From Bavariicoccus seileri WCC 4188 (GTDB lineage Bacteria; Bacillota; Bacilli; Lactobacillales; Aerococcaceae): a stretch of 51,584 nt of DNA. This document shows, one piece after another, positions 1-13,368 of the stretch (the stretch's first letter is position 1; every line of letters begins with the position of its first letter). The DNA is taken from contig NZ_ATXL01000012.1 in NCBI RefSeq assembly GCF_000421665.1, positions 1 through 51,584 on the forward strand, written 5' to 3'. The translations under genes and the position numbers were made by a program. A model generated the notes under the pieces. The model saw only the letters and a program-made list of their open reading frames with translations. It ran no database searches and had not been told where the DNA came from.

Positions 1-27
1 CAGCAAAATATCTGCCAAATTATTTAG

Positions 28-53
28 AAAAAAAAGAAACGCCGGGGCGTTTC
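28..53 (-). terminator. Rho-independent terminator (second, distal)
   Basis: An 8-bp perfect stem, GAAACGCC/GGCGTTTC, lies at 36-53. Read on the minus strand it is followed by a run of T. It lies beyond the end of the rlmCD gene and probably acts as backup terminator for the minus-strand operon. Confidence 0.6.
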
Positions 54-95
54 CTTAAGTGATTTAACTGTAACAACACTATTTGACGTAGAACC

Positions 96-150
96 ATAAA
101 AAACCGTGATTCTCCTCCAGCTTAAAGCCAGATCTCAAACCACGGAAAGC
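96..150 (-). terminator. Terminator after rlmCD
   Basis: On the minus strand CCGTGGTTT pairs with GAATCACGG (9 bp including wobbles) around a loop of about 20 nt, followed by TTTTTT. It sits some 30 bp past the rlmCD stop and is the likely primary terminator. Confidence 0.5.
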
Positions 151-176
151 CTTTATTTACTTATCTTATTATACTC

Positions 177-1532
177 TTACTTATCAACCCTTGACATCAA
201 TACTACCGTCTCAACGTGGCTTGTTTGTGGGAACATATCCACTGGTTGGACTTTCTCAACATTATAACCAGCTGCAACGAAATCAGCTAAGTCTCTAGCC
301 AGGGTTGCTGGGTTACAACTGACATACACGATTTTCGGCGCTTTCACCTCAATCATGGTCTTTCGTACAACGTCATCTAATCCTTTTCTTGGTGGATCAA
401 CAACTATGACATCTGGATGTAAGCCTTCTTCCACCCACTTCGGTAGGACTTCTTCAGCTGTTCCAGCCACAAAAGTAGTATTGTCCAATCCATTTAATTC
501 TGCATTATCTCTCGCCATCTCAATCGCTTCAGGGACAACTTCGACACCATAAACATGTTTTGCCTGCTTCGCTAAGGGTAATGAAATCGACCCAATACCA
601 CAATAAGCATCAATGACTGTATCACTTTCTTTCAAGTCAGCAAAATCTAGTGCCGTTTGATACAATACTTCAGCTTGATCTGTATTCACTTGGAAGAAAG
701 ATGTCGGTGATATTTTAAACGTTAATCCTAGTAATTCTTCTTCAAAATAATCTTTCCCATATAACACATGGTTCACTTGTCCCAAGATACGATTAGTCTT
801 GTCTTGATTCACATTTTGAATCACTGAAACAACTTCAGTTACTCTCTTAGCCAGTTCATCTGCAATCAATTGAAGTGGTCTCACTCGTTTTTTAGCCGTC
901 ACAATAATGACCATAATCTGTTGAGTTCGTTGTCCCCGTCTGACGATGATATGTCTGATATCACCAGAACGATTTCTTTCGTTATAAGCTGTTAATTGTA
1001 GGCGTCGTAATAAATCTCTAACGACTACCACTGTTTTATCGATTTCTGGGTCTTGAATGTGGAAATTTTCAACCGGCACTAAAGTATGAGTCCCTTTTTT
1101 ATAAAAACCAGTTGTCAGTTGTCCACACACATTTTGTACTGGTATTTGTCCTTTATTGCGATATCCCCAAGGATTTTTCGTCCCAATTGTTTCCGGAACG
1201 TCTACTTCAATGTGACCAATGCGTTTAAGCGCTTCTTGCACTTGGTTCGTTTTGAATGCCAATTGTGCAGGGTAAGCCAATTGTTGGAGTGGCATGGTGC
1301 CTGTTTGCCACCCCAATTTGTCTCTTGCTTCAATCCGGTCAGGGCTATCGGTCAATCGTTTGATCACGCGACCATATCCATACTTCTTCCCTAATTTAGT
1401 AACTTGTAGTTCGACTGTTTCTTGTGGCAAAGCGTCATGCACGAAAAGAGGGAAGCCATCAATTTTAGCTACCCCCATGCCGTCATGCGTTAGGTCCACT
1501 ATAGTTGTTTCGTAACGCTCGTTTTTCTTCAT
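177..1532 (-). CDS. rlmCD: 23S rRNA (uracil-C5)-methyltransferase RlmCD/RumA family
   Basis: A 451-aa SAM-dependent enzyme predicted to methylate uracil C5 in 23S rRNA (in Gram-positives one RlmCD enzyme modifies both U747 and U1939). An N-terminal TRAM RNA-binding domain (residues about 5-65) precedes a Rossmann methyltransferase domain with AYCGIGSISLPLA (SAM-binding loop), DPPRKGL, and YVSCNPATLARDL, which holds the catalytic Cys. The usual 4Fe-4S cysteine cluster after the TRAM domain is not present: the segment reads GWQTGTMPLQQLAYPAQ, so only PLQQL of the usual CGGCQLQHL survives. It is the last gene of the minus-strand run, 7 bp after dgkB. The RlmCD name rather than RlmD alone is inferred from the Gram-positive background. 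Confidence 0.88.
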   Translation of the reverse strand: MKKNERYETTIVDLTHDGMGVAKIDGFPLFVHDALPQETVELQVTKLGKKYGYGRVIKRLTDSPDRIEARDKLGWQTGTMPLQQLAYPAQLAFKTNQVQEALKRIGHIEVDVPETIGTKNPWGYRNKGQIPVQNVCGQLTTGFYKKGTHTLVPVENFHIQDPEIDKTVVVVRDLLRRLQLTAYNERNRSGDIRHIIVRRGQRTQQIMVIIVTAKKRVRPLQLIADELAKRVTEVVSVIQNVNQDKTNRILGQVNHVLYGKDYFEEELLGLTFKISPTSFFQVNTDQAEVLYQTALDFADLKESDTVIDAYCGIGSISLPLAKQAKHVYGVEVVPEAIEMARDNAELNGLDNTTFVAGTAEEVLPKWVEEGLHPDVIVVDPPRKGLDDVVRKTMIEVKAPKIVYVSCNPATLARDLADFVAAGYNVEKVQPVDMFPQTSHVETVVLMSRVDK

Positions 1533-1539
1533 TTATAAT

Positions 1540-2526
1540 TTATTCTCCATTCAATTCAGACATACCCTGTCTAAATTGTTCTTCTACTTGCTTCAAGCGA
1601 TCATCATTTGCTGTTACTTGTGGATAATCCTTGAGATTCGCAAATATTTTGAGTCGTTGTTGTTGATTGCGAAAAACCGCTGGTGCGTCACCACCATATT
1701 CCCCATCCAAATTGATCATCAACTTGGAGCCGTCTATTGCTGAGGCTTTGATATAACGAGTCTTCACGTATAAGACATTTGGATTATCCAAATGTTTCCC
1801 ACCTATCAGCATTTGGTTCGCAATCTGCATCAGTTCAAACAAGTTAGCTGTCTTGATCACGATCAATGAAAATTTACCATCTGTCAGATTGGCATCTGGA
1901 ACGATTTGTTCAAAACCACCCACTGAATTGGTCAAAGCAATAAAGAACATGGAAGCTAGTCCTTCAAAAACGCCTTTATCGTACTCAATCCTCATCATGA
2001 TGGGTTTAACTTGTGGTAGTTTCTCAGCACCTTTGACGAGATAAGCTAAATACCCAAAAGCTGTTTTTAATTTACCAGGTACTTCATAGGTCAAGTCTGT
2101 GAGGTAACCCCCTGCTGCAATATTGATAAAGTATTGGTCATTACATTGACCCACATCGATCCCAATGGCTTCATTGTGTGTGATTACTTCGGCTGCCTTC
2201 ACGAGGTCGTTTCTAGGGATATTCAATGCTCTAGCAAAATCATTTGTTGTCCCCGCCGGTATAATACCTAATTTTGGCCGTTTTCGTAATGGCGAGAGGC
2301 CTGACACGACTTCATTAATCGTGCCATCACCCCCTGCTGCGATAATCACATCAAAGCCTGCTTTAGCTGCTCTAACAGCTTCTTCTTTTGCTGAATGAGG
2401 TTTAGGTGTTGTTGCGAAAGCGCTCGCTTCATAACCGCCAGCCTCGAGGACGCCCAAAATATCAATCATTTGTCTTTTTAAACTTTCTCGTCCAGCTGTA
2501 GGATTATATATGACACGTGCTCTCAT
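1540..2526 (-). CDS. dgkB: Diacylglycerol kinase, DagK/DgkB lipid-kinase family
   Basis: A 328-aa soluble lipid kinase. In Firmicutes DgkB phosphorylates diacylglycerol released during lipoteichoic acid synthesis, returning it as phosphatidic acid to phospholipid synthesis. The N-terminal DAGK catalytic domain shows YNPTAGRES near the start and the nucleotide-binding GGDGTINEVVSGL at about residue 65, followed by IPAGTTNDFARAL. Length is normal. It lies between gatB and rlmCD, the same order as in Bacillus and Enterococcus. A link to the ltaS gene at the other end of the window is functional, not positional: LtaS makes diacylglycerol and DgkB recycles it. Confidence 0.88.
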   Translation of the reverse strand: MRARVIYNPTAGRESLKRQMIDILGVLEAGGYEASAFATTPKPHSAKEEAVRAAKAGFDVIIAAGGDGTINEVVSGLSPLRKRPKLGIIPAGTTNDFARALNIPRNDLVKAAEVITHNEAIGIDVGQCNDQYFINIAAGGYLTDLTYEVPGKLKTAFGYLAYLVKGAEKLPQVKPIMMRIEYDKGVFEGLASMFFIALTNSVGGFEQIVPDANLTDGKFSLIVIKTANLFELMQIANQMLIGGKHLDNPNVLYVKTRYIKASAIDGSKLMINLDGEYGGDAPAVFRNQQQRLKIFANLKDYPQVTANDDRLKQVEEQFRQGMSELNGE

Positions 2527-2587
2527 TCGACAACTCCTCTTTCTTCTTATTGGTCATGACATGTTACTCTTTTAATTCAGTAGTACA

Positions 2588-4018
2588 TTATCGTTTAGCC
2601 AATTCTTCTTTAATTAATTTGTTGATCACGCCAGGATTTGCTTTTCCTTTCGTTTGTTTCATTGTTTGACCCACTAAGAAGCCGAATGCTCTATCTTTAC
2701 CATTTTTGAAGTCTTCGATAGATTGTTGGTTATTATCTAAAACGTCATTGATGATTGGTAATAGTTGCTTAGGATCACTCAATTGGATCATACCATGTTT
2801 TTCAACGACTTCTTTCGCGTTGCCACCTTCTTTAGCAAGTAGGCGGAAGACTTTCTTAGCAATTTTCGAGCTGATGGTGCCATCCGCAATCAAGCGAATC
2901 ATGTCAGCCAAGCTTTGTGGGGTCAATTCGATTTGAGACAAGTCTAGTCGCTCACTGTTCAAGTAAGCTGAAACTTCTCCCATCAACCAGTTAGAAGCTG
3001 CTTTAGGATCTGCTCCAGCTGCTACGGTATCGTCAAAGAAATCTGACATTTCTTTCGATAATGTCAATACCATCGCATCATAATCAGGTAAACCAAATTC
3101 TTTGGTGTAGCGTTCTTTTCTGAGACTAGGCATTTCTGGGATAGCTAAACGAGCTTCATTAATCCACTCATCCGAGATGATTAATCCAGGCAAGTCTGGC
3201 TCAGGGAAGTAACGGTAATCACTGGACCCCTCTTTGACGCGCATTAGCGTCGTTTGATTGTTCACATCATCATAACGTCTTGTTTCTTGACGAATTATCC
3301 CACCTTGTCTCAAAATATCAGCTTGACGCGCTTCTTCAAAGGCTAACCCTTTACGAACATACGTAAAAGAGTTCAAGTTTTTCAATTCAGTTTTTGTCCC
3401 AAATTCTTCTTGACCATACGGTCTGATAGAGATGTTAGCATCGCAACGCATAGAACCTTCTTCCATCTTAACGTCCGATACTCCCGTAAATTGGATTGTT
3501 TGTCTTATAGCTTCAAGATAAGCATAAGCTTCCTCTGGTGACCGCATATCAGCTTCTGAAACGATCTCAATCAATGGTGTTCCTTGACGGTTTAAGTCAA
3601 CGTATGAAAAGCCATCTGTTCCATGAGTGTTTTTACCGGCGTCTTCTTCGAGATGGATTCGTTCAATCCGAATACGTTTCGTTTTTCCGTCTACCACAAT
3701 ATCAATATGACCATTATGACCAATAGGATAATCAAATTGCGAGATTTGATAAGCCTTCGGGTTATCAGGGTAAAAGTAATTCTTCCGGTCAAATTTGGTG
3801 TCTTGATTGATTTCACAGTTCAATGCCAAGGCGGCACGTAAACCATATTCAATGGCACCTCTATTAATGGTCGGTAATACGCCAGGATAGCCCCAGTCAA
3901 CGACGTTTGTACAAGTGTTTGGTTCCGCACCATAGGAAACAGGTGCTGGAGAGAATATTTTAGATTTCGTTTTTAATTCAACGTGGACTTCTAATCCGAT
4001 GACTGTCTCAAAGTTCAT
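2588..4018 (-). CDS. gatB: Aspartyl/glutamyl-tRNA amidotransferase subunit B
   Basis: GatB, 476 aa, the tRNA-binding and phosphorylating subunit of GatCAB, which converts Glu-tRNA(Gln) and Asp-tRNA(Asn) to the amidated forms. The start [20 protein letters not shown] and the segments [17 protein letters not shown] and [16 protein letters not shown] are family signatures of the cradle domain; the C-terminal helical and YqeY-like tail (from about residue 330, ending [13 protein letters not shown]) binds tRNA. Its start overlaps the gatA stop by 4 bp (ATGA), indicating translational coupling. Confidence 0.97.
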   Translation of the reverse strand: MNFETVIGLEVHVELKTKSKIFSPAPVSYGAEPNTCTNVVDWGYPGVLPTINRGAIEYGLRAALALNCEINQDTKFDRKNYFYPDNPKAYQISQFDYPIGHNGHIDIVVDGKTKRIRIERIHLEEDAGKNTHGTDGFSYVDLNRQGTPLIEIVSEADMRSPEEAYAYLEAIRQTIQFTGVSDVKMEEGSMRCDANISIRPYGQEEFGTKTELKNLNSFTYVRKGLAFEEARQADILRQGGIIRQETRRYDDVNNQTTLMRVKEGSSDYRYFPEPDLPGLIISDEWINEARLAIPEMPSLRKERYTKEFGLPDYDAMVLTLSKEMSDFFDDTVAAGADPKAASNWLMGEVSAYLNSERLDLSQIELTPQSLADMIRLIADGTISSKIAKKVFRLLAKEGGNAKEVVEKHGMIQLSDPKQLLPIINDVLDNNQQSIEDFKNGKDRAFGFLVGQTMKQTKGKANPGVINKLIKEELAKR

Positions 4019-5484
4019 AATAATTCCTCCTCAAACGTTGGACGTAGGTTTTCATAACCCTTTTCCTTTTCATAAGCTTGACCGACGTTATACAGGGTTT
4101 GTTCATCAAAATAATTACCGATTAATTGAACGCCGAATGGCAAGTTATCTTTGTTAAGTCCACTAGGAATTGCCAGAGATGGCAAGCCCGCTAGATTGAT
4201 TGGAATCGTTAATAAATCTGCCATATACATCTTGATTGGATCATTAAATTTTTCACCTAACTTGAAGGCTACAGACGTTGAAACTGGTCCAAGGATCACA
4301 TCAACTTCTTCAAAGGCTTTGGCAAAATCTTGTTTAATTAAGGTTCTCGTTTGAGCAGCCTTTTTAAAGTAAGCATCATAATACCCAGAGGATAGTGAAA
4401 AGGTTCCTAACATTATCCGACGTTTCACTTCAGACCCAAATCCTTCTGAGCGCGTCTTTACATATAAATCGGTTAAATCTTTGGCATCTTTCGCACGGAA
4501 ACCGTAGCGAATGCCATCGAAACGTTGCAAGTTTGAGCTAGCTTCTGAACTTGCGATGACATAATAAGCATTAATTCCGTACCGAGAATGTGGCAATGAA
4601 ATTTCTTTGACGGTTGCGCCTAACTTTTCAAAAGTCTTAATTACATCACGGACATTATCCTTAACCTCATCATCGATGCCTTCGCCCAAATATTCTTTAG
4701 GAACACCGATGGTTAAGCCATCAACTTTATCTTTTAGGTCTCTATAATAATTAGGAATTTCCTTATCAACAGAGGTCGAGTCATGAGCATCGGCACCACT
4801 GATGGCACTTAATACTAAGGCATTATCGGCAACTGATCTTGTCAATGGTCCAATTTGATCTAAACTCGATGCAAATGCAATCAGTCCATAACGTGATACA
4901 CGTCCATAAGTTGGTTTCATGCCAACAACCCCGTTAAAAGCCGCTGGTTGACGGATAGAGCCACCTGTATCTGTACCAAGAGTAACAGGTACTAAACTTG
5001 CTGCAACAGCAGCGGCTGAACCACCTGATGAGCCACCAGGAACACGTTCATGATCCCACGCATTTGTTGTCTTCTTGAAATAAGAGGTTTCTGTACTACC
5101 ACCCATCGCAAATTCATCCATATTCAATTTACCAATAATCACAGCTCCAGCTGCTTTTAGCTTCTCAACAGCAGTAGCGTCATAAATCGGTACAAAATTA
5201 TCTAGAATATGACTGGCAGCCGTCGTTAAAATATCCTTAGTAACGATATTATCTTTGATACCAACTGGAATCCCACGTAAAGGTTGGTCGTCGCTATAAC
5301 CCAAACGATCAGCTTCTTCGGCTTGTTTTAAGGCAACATCCTTTCTCAGGGTAATAAAAGACTGAACACTATCATCACGATCGGCAATGCGGTTATAAAT
5401 ATCATTCACGATGTCAACAGATGTAAATTTATTTTGAAGCAAGCCCTCGTGTAACTCAACAAGCGATTTATCTGCTAGACTCAT
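4015..5484 (-). CDS. gatA: Aspartyl/glutamyl-tRNA amidotransferase subunit A
   Basis: GatA, 489 aa, the glutaminase subunit of GatCAB, releasing ammonia that is channelled to GatB. Amidase-signature family: the Ser-cisSer-Lys triad can be placed at K77 (GIPVGIKDN), S152 ([11 protein letters not shown]) and S176 ([13 protein letters not shown]). Length and all core motifs are intact. It overlaps both gatC and gatB by 4 bp, so the three subunits are translationally coupled. Confidence 0.97.
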   Translation of the reverse strand: MSLADKSLVELHEGLLQNKFTSVDIVNDIYNRIADRDDSVQSFITLRKDVALKQAEEADRLGYSDDQPLRGIPVGIKDNIVTKDILTTAASHILDNFVPIYDATAVEKLKAAGAVIIGKLNMDEFAMGGSTETSYFKKTTNAWDHERVPGGSSGGSAAAVAASLVPVTLGTDTGGSIRQPAAFNGVVGMKPTYGRVSRYGLIAFASSLDQIGPLTRSVADNALVLSAISGADAHDSTSVDKEIPNYYRDLKDKVDGLTIGVPKEYLGEGIDDEVKDNVRDVIKTFEKLGATVKEISLPHSRYGINAYYVIASSEASSNLQRFDGIRYGFRAKDAKDLTDLYVKTRSEGFGSEVKRRIMLGTFSLSSGYYDAYFKKAAQTRTLIKQDFAKAFEEVDVILGPVSTSVAFKLGEKFNDPIKMYMADLLTIPINLAGLPSLAIPSGLNKDNLPFGVQLIGNYFDEQTLYNVGQAYEKEKGYENLRPTFEEELL

Positions 5485-5789
5485 GCTGAAACCTCCTCAT
5501 TTGGACTCATGATAGCTGGGACTTGAATATAGCCATCTTGTGATGTTGGAACATTCTTCATTAACTCATCTCTTTTATCCACTTGAGTAGCAACATCTTC
5601 ACGCATGATATTTTTTTGTTCATAACCATGAGTAGTTGGTTCAACATTAGTTGTATCTAACTCCTCTAATTCTTCTACCATGTTGATAATAGCTTGCATT
5701 TGTTCCGTGAATAATTCAATCTCATCGTCACCAATTGCTAACCGTGCTAACTCTGCAACGTGTCTGATTTCTTCTTGTGTTAATTTCAT
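5481..5789 (-). CDS. gatC: Aspartyl/glutamyl-tRNA amidotransferase subunit C
   Basis: GatC, 102 aa, a small helical protein that wraps GatA and GatB together. The start [19 protein letters not shown] and the C-terminal VPAIMS are typical. It is first of the gatCAB set, with its own likely promoter just upstream, and overlaps gatA by 4 bp. An RBS-like AAAGGAACG lies upstream of the ATG on the minus strand. Confidence 0.95.
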   Translation of the reverse strand: MKLTQEEIRHVAELARLAIGDDEIELFTEQMQAIINMVEELEELDTTNVEPTTHGYEQKNIMREDVATQVDKRDELMKNVPTSQDGYIQVPAIMSPNEEVSA

Positions 5790-5840
5790 AAGAACGTTCC
5801 TTTCTATTGTTTTATTTTTCTCTTCTACTCTATATACTTT

Positions 5841-5868
5841 ATTATAGTAAATAGATTAAAAACCACAA
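5841..5868 (-). promoter_or_regulatory. Candidate sigma-A promoter for gatCAB
   Basis: On the minus strand a TTGTGG box (5863-5868) and TATAAT (5841-5846) are separated by 16 bp, about 50 bp before the gatC start. A short AGCTAG/CTAGCT hairpin just upstream could terminate part of the camS transcript. Confidence 0.5.
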
Positions 5869-5893
5869 TAGCTAGACTAAAACCATCCTAGCT

Positions 5894-9092
<3,199 letters not shown>

Positions 9093-9172
9093 TTATAAAC
9101 TCACTTTTGGCTGTAATCGTTGTTCTTATTTTAAACTAAATCACAGGGATATGCTCACTATTCTATTAGACA

Positions 9173-11428
9173 TCAATTGGCTTTTTCGATGGGTGCAAAG
9201 GCGGCCAATAGACGTTTGATGCCAATTTTTGGAAAGGCGATATCTAGTTGTTGGTCATTGCCATCACCCTTAACGGCTACAACAGTGCCGATACCCCATT
9301 TTTTATGGGACACATGGTCGCCAATTTTGAAAACAGCAATGTCATCTGAATCATGCGATTTGAGTGCTCCAACTTTTTGGACCCCTTTGTGCTGTTTTGT
9401 TTGATAGGCAGGCTTAAACGCCCGTTGATAGTGACCATTGGATTGCTTTTGTCCCATTTTAGAAGAACCCCTATCAAATGAATTCAGTGGGCTCTCTTCT
9501 TTTAATAACGACGGATCTATTTCTTCGATAAACCGAGATGGACGATTAAATTGGTGCTTTCCATACAATAAACGGCTACTTGCGCGTGTCAAATATAACT
9601 CTCGTTCTGCTCTAGTAATGCCGACATAGGCGAGTCGGCGCTCTTCTTCTAATTCATCCTCTGACTGCATCGCACGAGAGAGCGGAAATATACCTTCTTC
9701 CATCCCAACCAAAAAGACGATGGGAAACTCAAGCCCTTTTGCTGCATGTAAGGTCATCAAGGTCAATGCTTCATCTGATTCTTCTTCAGTATCATTGGTA
9801 TCAGTCACCAATGCCAAATCAGTTAAGAATTGCACCAGTATCGGGGTCTCGTCGGTCTCGTCGGCTTCTTTTTCAAACTGTTCTGCAGCTGATAATAGTT
9901 CTGATAAGTTTTCAAGGCGACTTTCTGCTTCTAAAGTTGCCTCTGATTTCAGCATATCTTCATACCCAGACATCTCGATTGTCGTTTGTAATAGGTCTTT
10001 CAAAGAGGTTGCCTGACTCATGGTAGTCAGGTCATTCATTAACTTCTTAAAGTCATCAATCCCACGGGCTGCTTTTCCGGTAATCGGTGCTAAGGCAATT
10101 TGTTGTGCTGCAGCTAATAAGGGGAGATCCTCTTGTGTAGCAAACTGAGTGAACTTAGCCATGCTGGCTGGACCGACTCCTCTTTTAGGGATATTGACGG
10201 CACGATTAAAACTGATATCATCAGCTGGATTAACCAGCAACTTCAGATAGGCCAAAATATCACGGATTTCACGTCGATCAAAGAAGCGTTGCCCACCAAC
10301 TAAACGATAGTTGATACTCGAACGCATCAAGGCATCTTCAAATGACCGAGACTGAGCATTAGTACGGTAAAGAATCGCTATGTCATTTAATGAGACGCCC
10401 TTTTGCTCTGCTTCTGTTATTTTTGAAATCATGAAACGAGCTTCATCCGTTTCGCTTTGTGCCACATACAGTGTGATTGGAACACCCTCTTCTTTGTCTG
10501 TCCAAAGTTTTTTGGGTTTTCTACCATGATTTTTTTCGATTACATTATTTGCAGCTGCTAATATTTTTTTGGTTGAGCGATAGTTTTGCTCAAGCATGAT
10601 GACTTTTGTTTCTGGGTAGTCTGATTCAAAGTTCATAATATTTGAGATATCCGCACCACGCCAACCATAGATACTTTGGTCTGCATCACCAACTACACAG
10701 ACATTTCTCAGACCCTTTCCGAGCAACTTGATCAAACGATATTGTGCATGGTTGGTATCTTGGTATTCATCCACATGGATATACTGGAATTTTTCTTGAT
10801 AAGTCATCAAAATGTCGTCGTTTTCTTCAAACAACTTGACGGCATTAAAAATCAGATCATCAAAGTCCATTGTCTGACTTTTTTTTAATTCTTTTTGATA
10901 GCGATCGTAACAATCAGAGATCACTTTCCCTAAAAAGTTATCATGTAATTCACGATAGGTTTTTGGCGTTTCTAGATTGTTTTTAGCTTGTGAAATATGA
11001 TTGAGAATCATTCGATAGTCAAATTTTTTGGGGTCTAGATTTAAGCTTTTGATAATTCGTTTCATGAGGGTTTGTTGCTCACTAGAATCTGCGATGCTGA
11101 ATGAGCGTTCAAAACCAATGGCACTGGCTTCTCGTCGTAGAATTCTGACACACATGGAGTGAAAAGTTGCAATCCACATGGATTCAGCTTGATCACCCAC
11201 TAACTGAACCAGTCTTTCTTTCATTTCGTTGGCTGCCTTATTGGTAAAGGTAATGGCAAGTATACGCCAAGGGCTGACCTGCTTTTCAGACATCAGGTAG
11301 GCAATTCGGTGAGTCAACACCCGCGTCTTTCCACTTCCGGCACCTGCCATGATTAGCAAGGGTCCTTCTGTTGTAGTAATAGCTTCTTTTTGTTGAGGAT
11401 TCATCTTTTCTAATAATTGGTTTGCCAC
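9173..11428 (-). CDS. pcrA: ATP-dependent DNA helicase PcrA (UvrD/Rep family)
   Basis: PcrA, 751 aa, a superfamily-1A 3'-5' helicase needed for repair and for clearing obstacles to replication. Motifs: Walker A MAGAGSGKTRVLTHR (about residues 27-41), Walker B region VDEYQDTNHAQY, GDADQSIYGWRGAD, the QNYRST motif and VGITRAERELYL. The C-terminal tail holds the KIGDHVSHKKWGIGTV Tudor-like RNA polymerase-interaction region. The listed start is GTG; the ATG at MNPQQKEA eight codons later is an alternative. Confidence 0.95.
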   Translation of the reverse strand: MANQLLEKMNPQQKEAITTTEGPLLIMAGAGSGKTRVLTHRIAYLMSEKQVSPWRILAITFTNKAANEMKERLVQLVGDQAESMWIATFHSMCVRILRREASAIGFERSFSIADSSEQQTLMKRIIKSLNLDPKKFDYRMILNHISQAKNNLETPKTYRELHDNFLGKVISDCYDRYQKELKKSQTMDFDDLIFNAVKLFEENDDILMTYQEKFQYIHVDEYQDTNHAQYRLIKLLGKGLRNVCVVGDADQSIYGWRGADISNIMNFESDYPETKVIMLEQNYRSTKKILAAANNVIEKNHGRKPKKLWTDKEEGVPITLYVAQSETDEARFMISKITEAEQKGVSLNDIAILYRTNAQSRSFEDALMRSSINYRLVGGQRFFDRREIRDILAYLKLLVNPADDISFNRAVNIPKRGVGPASMAKFTQFATQEDLPLLAAAQQIALAPITGKAARGIDDFKKLMNDLTTMSQATSLKDLLQTTIEMSGYEDMLKSEATLEAESRLENLSELLSAAEQFEKEADETDETPILVQFLTDLALVTDTNDTEEESDEALTLMTLHAAKGLEFPIVFLVGMEEGIFPLSRAMQSEDELEEERRLAYVGITRAERELYLTRASSRLLYGKHQFNRPSRFIEEIDPSLLKEESPLNSFDRGSSKMGQKQSNGHYQRAFKPAYQTKQHKGVQKVGALKSHDSDDIAVFKIGDHVSHKKWGIGTVVAVKGDGNDQQLDIAFPKIGIKRLLAAFAPIEKAN

Positions 11429-11455
11429 GATTCTTTACGACTCTTCCTTTCTCTT

Positions 11456-11493
11456 AAAAATAAGTCTAAGACGTTGTCTCAGACTTATTTTTT
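11456..11493. terminator. Bidirectional terminator between purK-like gene and pcrA
   Basis: AATAAGTCT pairs with AGACTTATT with an inner AGAC/GTCT extension. T runs flank it on both strands, but both flanking genes run leftward, so it mainly ends the transcript of the purK-like gene. Confidence 0.7.
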
Positions 11494-11532
11494 GTGCCTA
11501 TAATTACTTATTGGCTATAAAACGAGGACTTA

Positions 11533-12678
11533 TCAGCTGATTTTCTCTGCCTCATAAGCGGCTTGTAATTGTTCAAATAAATGTTGTAATTCTTTTTTTG
11601 TCGCCGCCGAAATGGTGACACTCCCCATTACTGATGGGACTTGGGTTTGATCTTTATCATGAAAGGATCCGCGCCATGTATCTTCCGTCGCAAATTTTTC
11701 TGTGACATAAGTGATATTCCCTTCGGTGACTGGCATGTTGATTGCTAATGAAAAGAGCTCGATCCGAGGTAATGGCAAATCCACTAGCGCACGAATGTGA
11801 CAAGTATAATGACTATTTGTCGTGACGTCTTGGGAGTAATCACCCACCATTGTTGGTCGATTACTGGCGTGTAAAACTGTCAAATTGCCGTAATTACTCA
11901 CGAGAAACTGAATCACTATGATACCAACCGTTTGGAAGCGGGTCGACAATTGATCAGCAATTCTTTGGGCAGAAATGATTTGATCGGTACTCAATCGTCC
12001 TGGCGTAATCGTATATTTTAACTCTCTATCGACATACTGATGTTGGGCTACCGGATAAAGAACACTAGCCCCATTATTATTCTGACATGTCATGATTGAG
12101 ATGATTTTGGCGTCAGGAACCCATGTTTCAAGTATCGCTGTCCCATGGTCAAAAATTCGTGCAACTCCTGGATCATCCACATCTTCATTTTCTCTCAAAA
12201 CGACAGAAGCCGCTTTTTCTCTATCAATAAAACGAGCGGCCTTCAAAATACAGGGAAAGCCAATATGATCGATTGCAGTTGGTAGTTCTTCTTGCCTGAC
12301 CACAGATTCATACGGCAAGATGGGAACATCAGCTGCTTCATAGAGAGCTTTCTCTAAAAAAGAATCTTGTTCTAAGTATAAGAGGTCAGGATTTTGAGGA
12401 AAGGAAGTCTCATGAGAGAGTTTAATCAAGAGATCTGGATCTAAACGTTTTGAGGTATAGGTCACCACTTGACACTTTCTAGCAAACTCTCTTAAGTGAG
12501 ACAGGTCATCATAAGCACCCTCTATCACTGGTATCCCTAATGACCGAACCGTATCATCCTGTTCTTCGACATATAGTAAGACTTTGAGTCCTAGTTGCTT
12601 AGCAGCTAACGTTAACCCAATTGCTTCGTGTCCTCCACCGATGATTCCGATCGTCTTTCCTACTTCAAATGACATCAT
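11533..12678 (-). CDS. PurK-like ATP-grasp protein (diverged)
   Basis: A 381-aa protein with the three-part plan of PurK (N5-carboxyaminoimidazole ribonucleotide synthase): an N-terminal Rossmann loop IGIIGGGHEAIGL, a central ATP-grasp domain, and a C-terminal ASNRPTMVGDYSQD...HYTCHIRAL segment that recalls the PurK signature APRPHNSGHYT. The ATP-loop GGYDGKGQ usual in PurK is not visible; the matching region reads LKAARFIDREKA. No purE or other purine gene lies beside it. The fold call is firm, but the substrate may differ from true PurK. Its start (ATGATG) allows either Met. Confidence 0.7.
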   Translation of the reverse strand: MMSFEVGKTIGIIGGGHEAIGLTLAAKQLGLKVLLYVEEQDDTVRSLGIPVIEGAYDDLSHLREFARKCQVVTYTSKRLDPDLLIKLSHETSFPQNPDLLYLEQDSFLEKALYEAADVPILPYESVVRQEELPTAIDHIGFPCILKAARFIDREKAASVVLRENEDVDDPGVARIFDHGTAILETWVPDAKIISIMTCQNNNGASVLYPVAQHQYVDRELKYTITPGRLSTDQIISAQRIADQLSTRFQTVGIIVIQFLVSNYGNLTVLHASNRPTMVGDYSQDVTTNSHYTCHIRALVDLPLPRIELFSLAINMPVTEGNITYVTEKFATEDTWRGSFHDKDQTQVPSVMGSVTISAATKKELQHLFEQLQAAYEAEKIS

Positions 12679-12730
12679 TTATTAACCCCGCTTCTCAGAC
12701 ATAATCATGTTTTATTTTAGCATGAATACA

Positions 12731-12769
12731 AAAAAAAGACATCAGTTAATCATACTGATATAACTGATG
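12731..12769 (-). terminator. Terminator overlapping glucosaminidase stop codon
   Basis: On the minus strand CATCAGTTA/TAACTGATG form a 9-bp perfect stem (12740-12748 with 12761-12769), followed by TCTTTTTTTT. The stop codon of the glucosaminidase gene lies in the 3' arm of the stem. Confidence 0.8.
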
Positions 12770-13366
12770 CGTTCTAATCAAATCAATGATTTTTGTAGCA
12801 TAATCTGGGTCCGTCGCATAGCCACCTTGCTGCAACCCCTTCGCCTGCCCAATATAATCTGTGGCATCCAATAAAGCTCGATACTGATCTTTATTCCATG
12901 TCGTTCCATATACTAGGGTATTCGCATGGTCTCTGATTGACTCATCCCATGACTCATAAACTCTAAAATCAGCTGTGATTGTGATCCATTCATTGTTTTC
13001 AAACTCTAAAGTGGGTAAGCTAACGCTCTCTTGGTCTGGACCGGCTTTGATCCCGAACAAATTGTTATAATTGGCAGCTAACTCACTATTTCCCCAATCA
13101 GATTCTAGGATTGCCTGAGAAATGGTGATGCTTGGCAATATGCCTGTTTCCTGATAGAGATCTTGGCTGACAGGCACGATAGCTTCAATAAAAGCTTGGC
13201 GAGCATCATCCGCTTGTTTTACTTCGCGTTGATAGGTTTGATAGGACCATGTTCCAAGCGCGGCAACCAGTAAAAAACCTAACAACAGCGCAAAACAGCC
13301 TATTTGCAGTAGGCTGAGCGACTTTTTCTTATGGTACTTTTGATAGGTTTTTTTACGTTTTACCAC
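12746..13366 (-). CDS. Cell-wall endo-beta-N-acetylglucosaminidase (GH73)
   Basis: A 206-aa peptidoglycan hydrolase. A basic N-terminus and one membrane segment (about residues 20-42) anchor it or act as uncleaved signal; the GH73 domain follows with PSITISQAILESDWGNSELA, holding the catalytic Glu, then NNLFGIKAG and the YATDPDYATKIIDLI motif typical of LytG/FlgJ-type glucosaminidases. No cell-wall binding repeats are present, so it is probably a membrane-bound enzyme acting near the septum. It starts 2 bp after the CapA-like gene and ends the three-gene envelope cluster. Confidence 0.85.
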   Translation of the reverse strand: MVKRKKTYQKYHKKKSLSLLQIGCFALLLGFLLVAALGTWSYQTYQREVKQADDARQAFIEAIVPVSQDLYQETGILPSITISQAILESDWGNSELAANYNNLFGIKAGPDQESVSLPTLEFENNEWITITADFRVYESWDESIRDHANTLVYGTTWNKDQYRALLDATDYIGQAKGLQQGGYATDPDYATKIIDLIRTHQLYQYD

Positions 13367-13368
13367 TT

